The notes under the pieces were generated by a model. That model saw nothing but the letters and a program-made list of their open reading frames with translations. It searched no databases and was not told where the DNA came from. Of a DNA stretch of 50,163 nucleotides, positions 50,104 through 50,163 are shown piece after piece; positions within the stretch are counted from its first letter, which is position 1; every line of letters starts with the position of its first letter. Origin of the DNA: Hyphomicrobiales bacterium (GTDB lineage: Bacteria > Pseudomonadota > Alphaproteobacteria > Rhizobiales > Beijerinckiaceae); assembly GCA_028868735.1 (NCBI GenBank), contig JAGWTW010000013.1, positions 1 to 50,163 on the forward strand. The letters are read 5' to 3'. The position numbers were made by a program, and so were the translations under genes.

Positions 50104-50163
50104 CTTTCCTCTCCATCGCTTGCGTCCGTTGAGTCGGACGTCGTCGACACGCTCGCCCGTATG

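Overview
This is a high-GC window whose gene content and order point to an alphaproteobacterium, most likely in the Hyphomicrobiales (Rhizobiales). The evidence is an intact dcw cluster in alphaproteobacterial order, an HWE-family histidine kinase, a bacterial A-type rnpB, and an ArsR-methyltransferase / metF / metH operon. Genus cannot be fixed from the sequence alone. No insertion sequence, prophage, CRISPR array, tRNA or rRNA was seen.

Positions 1-18774 (minus strand) hold the division and cell-wall cluster. In transcription order it reads mraZ, rsmH, ftsL, ftsI, murE, murF, mraY, murD, ftsW, murG, murC, murB, a polytopic GT-C-like membrane protein, ddl, ftsQ, ftsA and the first 63 codons of ftsZ. 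Most junctions are ATGA, TGATG, TAATG or TAGTG overlaps, so the cluster looks translationally coupled. The mraZ promoter region carries four 10-bp-spaced (T/C)GGG boxes expected for MraZ autoregulation. The membrane protein between murB and ddl is not part of the canonical cluster.

Positions 18982-28034 are mixed. They hold a small secreted protein, an acyltransferase-3 membrane protein directly downstream of rnpB, a PAS/HWE histidine kinase, two TauD/TfdA dioxygenases, a lytic transglycosylase and an AmpD-type amidase, and a DUF2254 membrane protein.

Positions 28013-33694 form a methionine-cycle operon: an ArsR/SAM-methyltransferase fusion regulator, metF and cobalamin-dependent metH. A perfect 18-bp palindrome, probably the operator, lies just upstream. 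Next come a PsiF-like periplasmic protein and a zinc-less quinone oxidoreductase. After these lies the wreck of a vapBC toxin-antitoxin locus (35138-35560), then ettA.

Positions 37399-43171 hold a KAP-like membrane NTPase, an MFS transporter, a small HPD-motif (J-domain-like) protein, and a molybdenum-cofactor group (mobB, tusA-like, DUF2478, mobA). The right end holds a putative outer-membrane barrel protein, a 1829-residue membrane protein with a GH94 phosphorylase-type C-terminus, and an EthD-family protein.

The best leads are the extra GT-C-like gene inside dcw, the fossil vapBC, the palindromic operator of the metF-metH operon, the tusA-DUF2478 pair set between mobB and mobA, and the GH94 membrane protein that lacks a recognisable glucan-synthase domain. 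I did not find a clear new multi-gene defence or mobile system.
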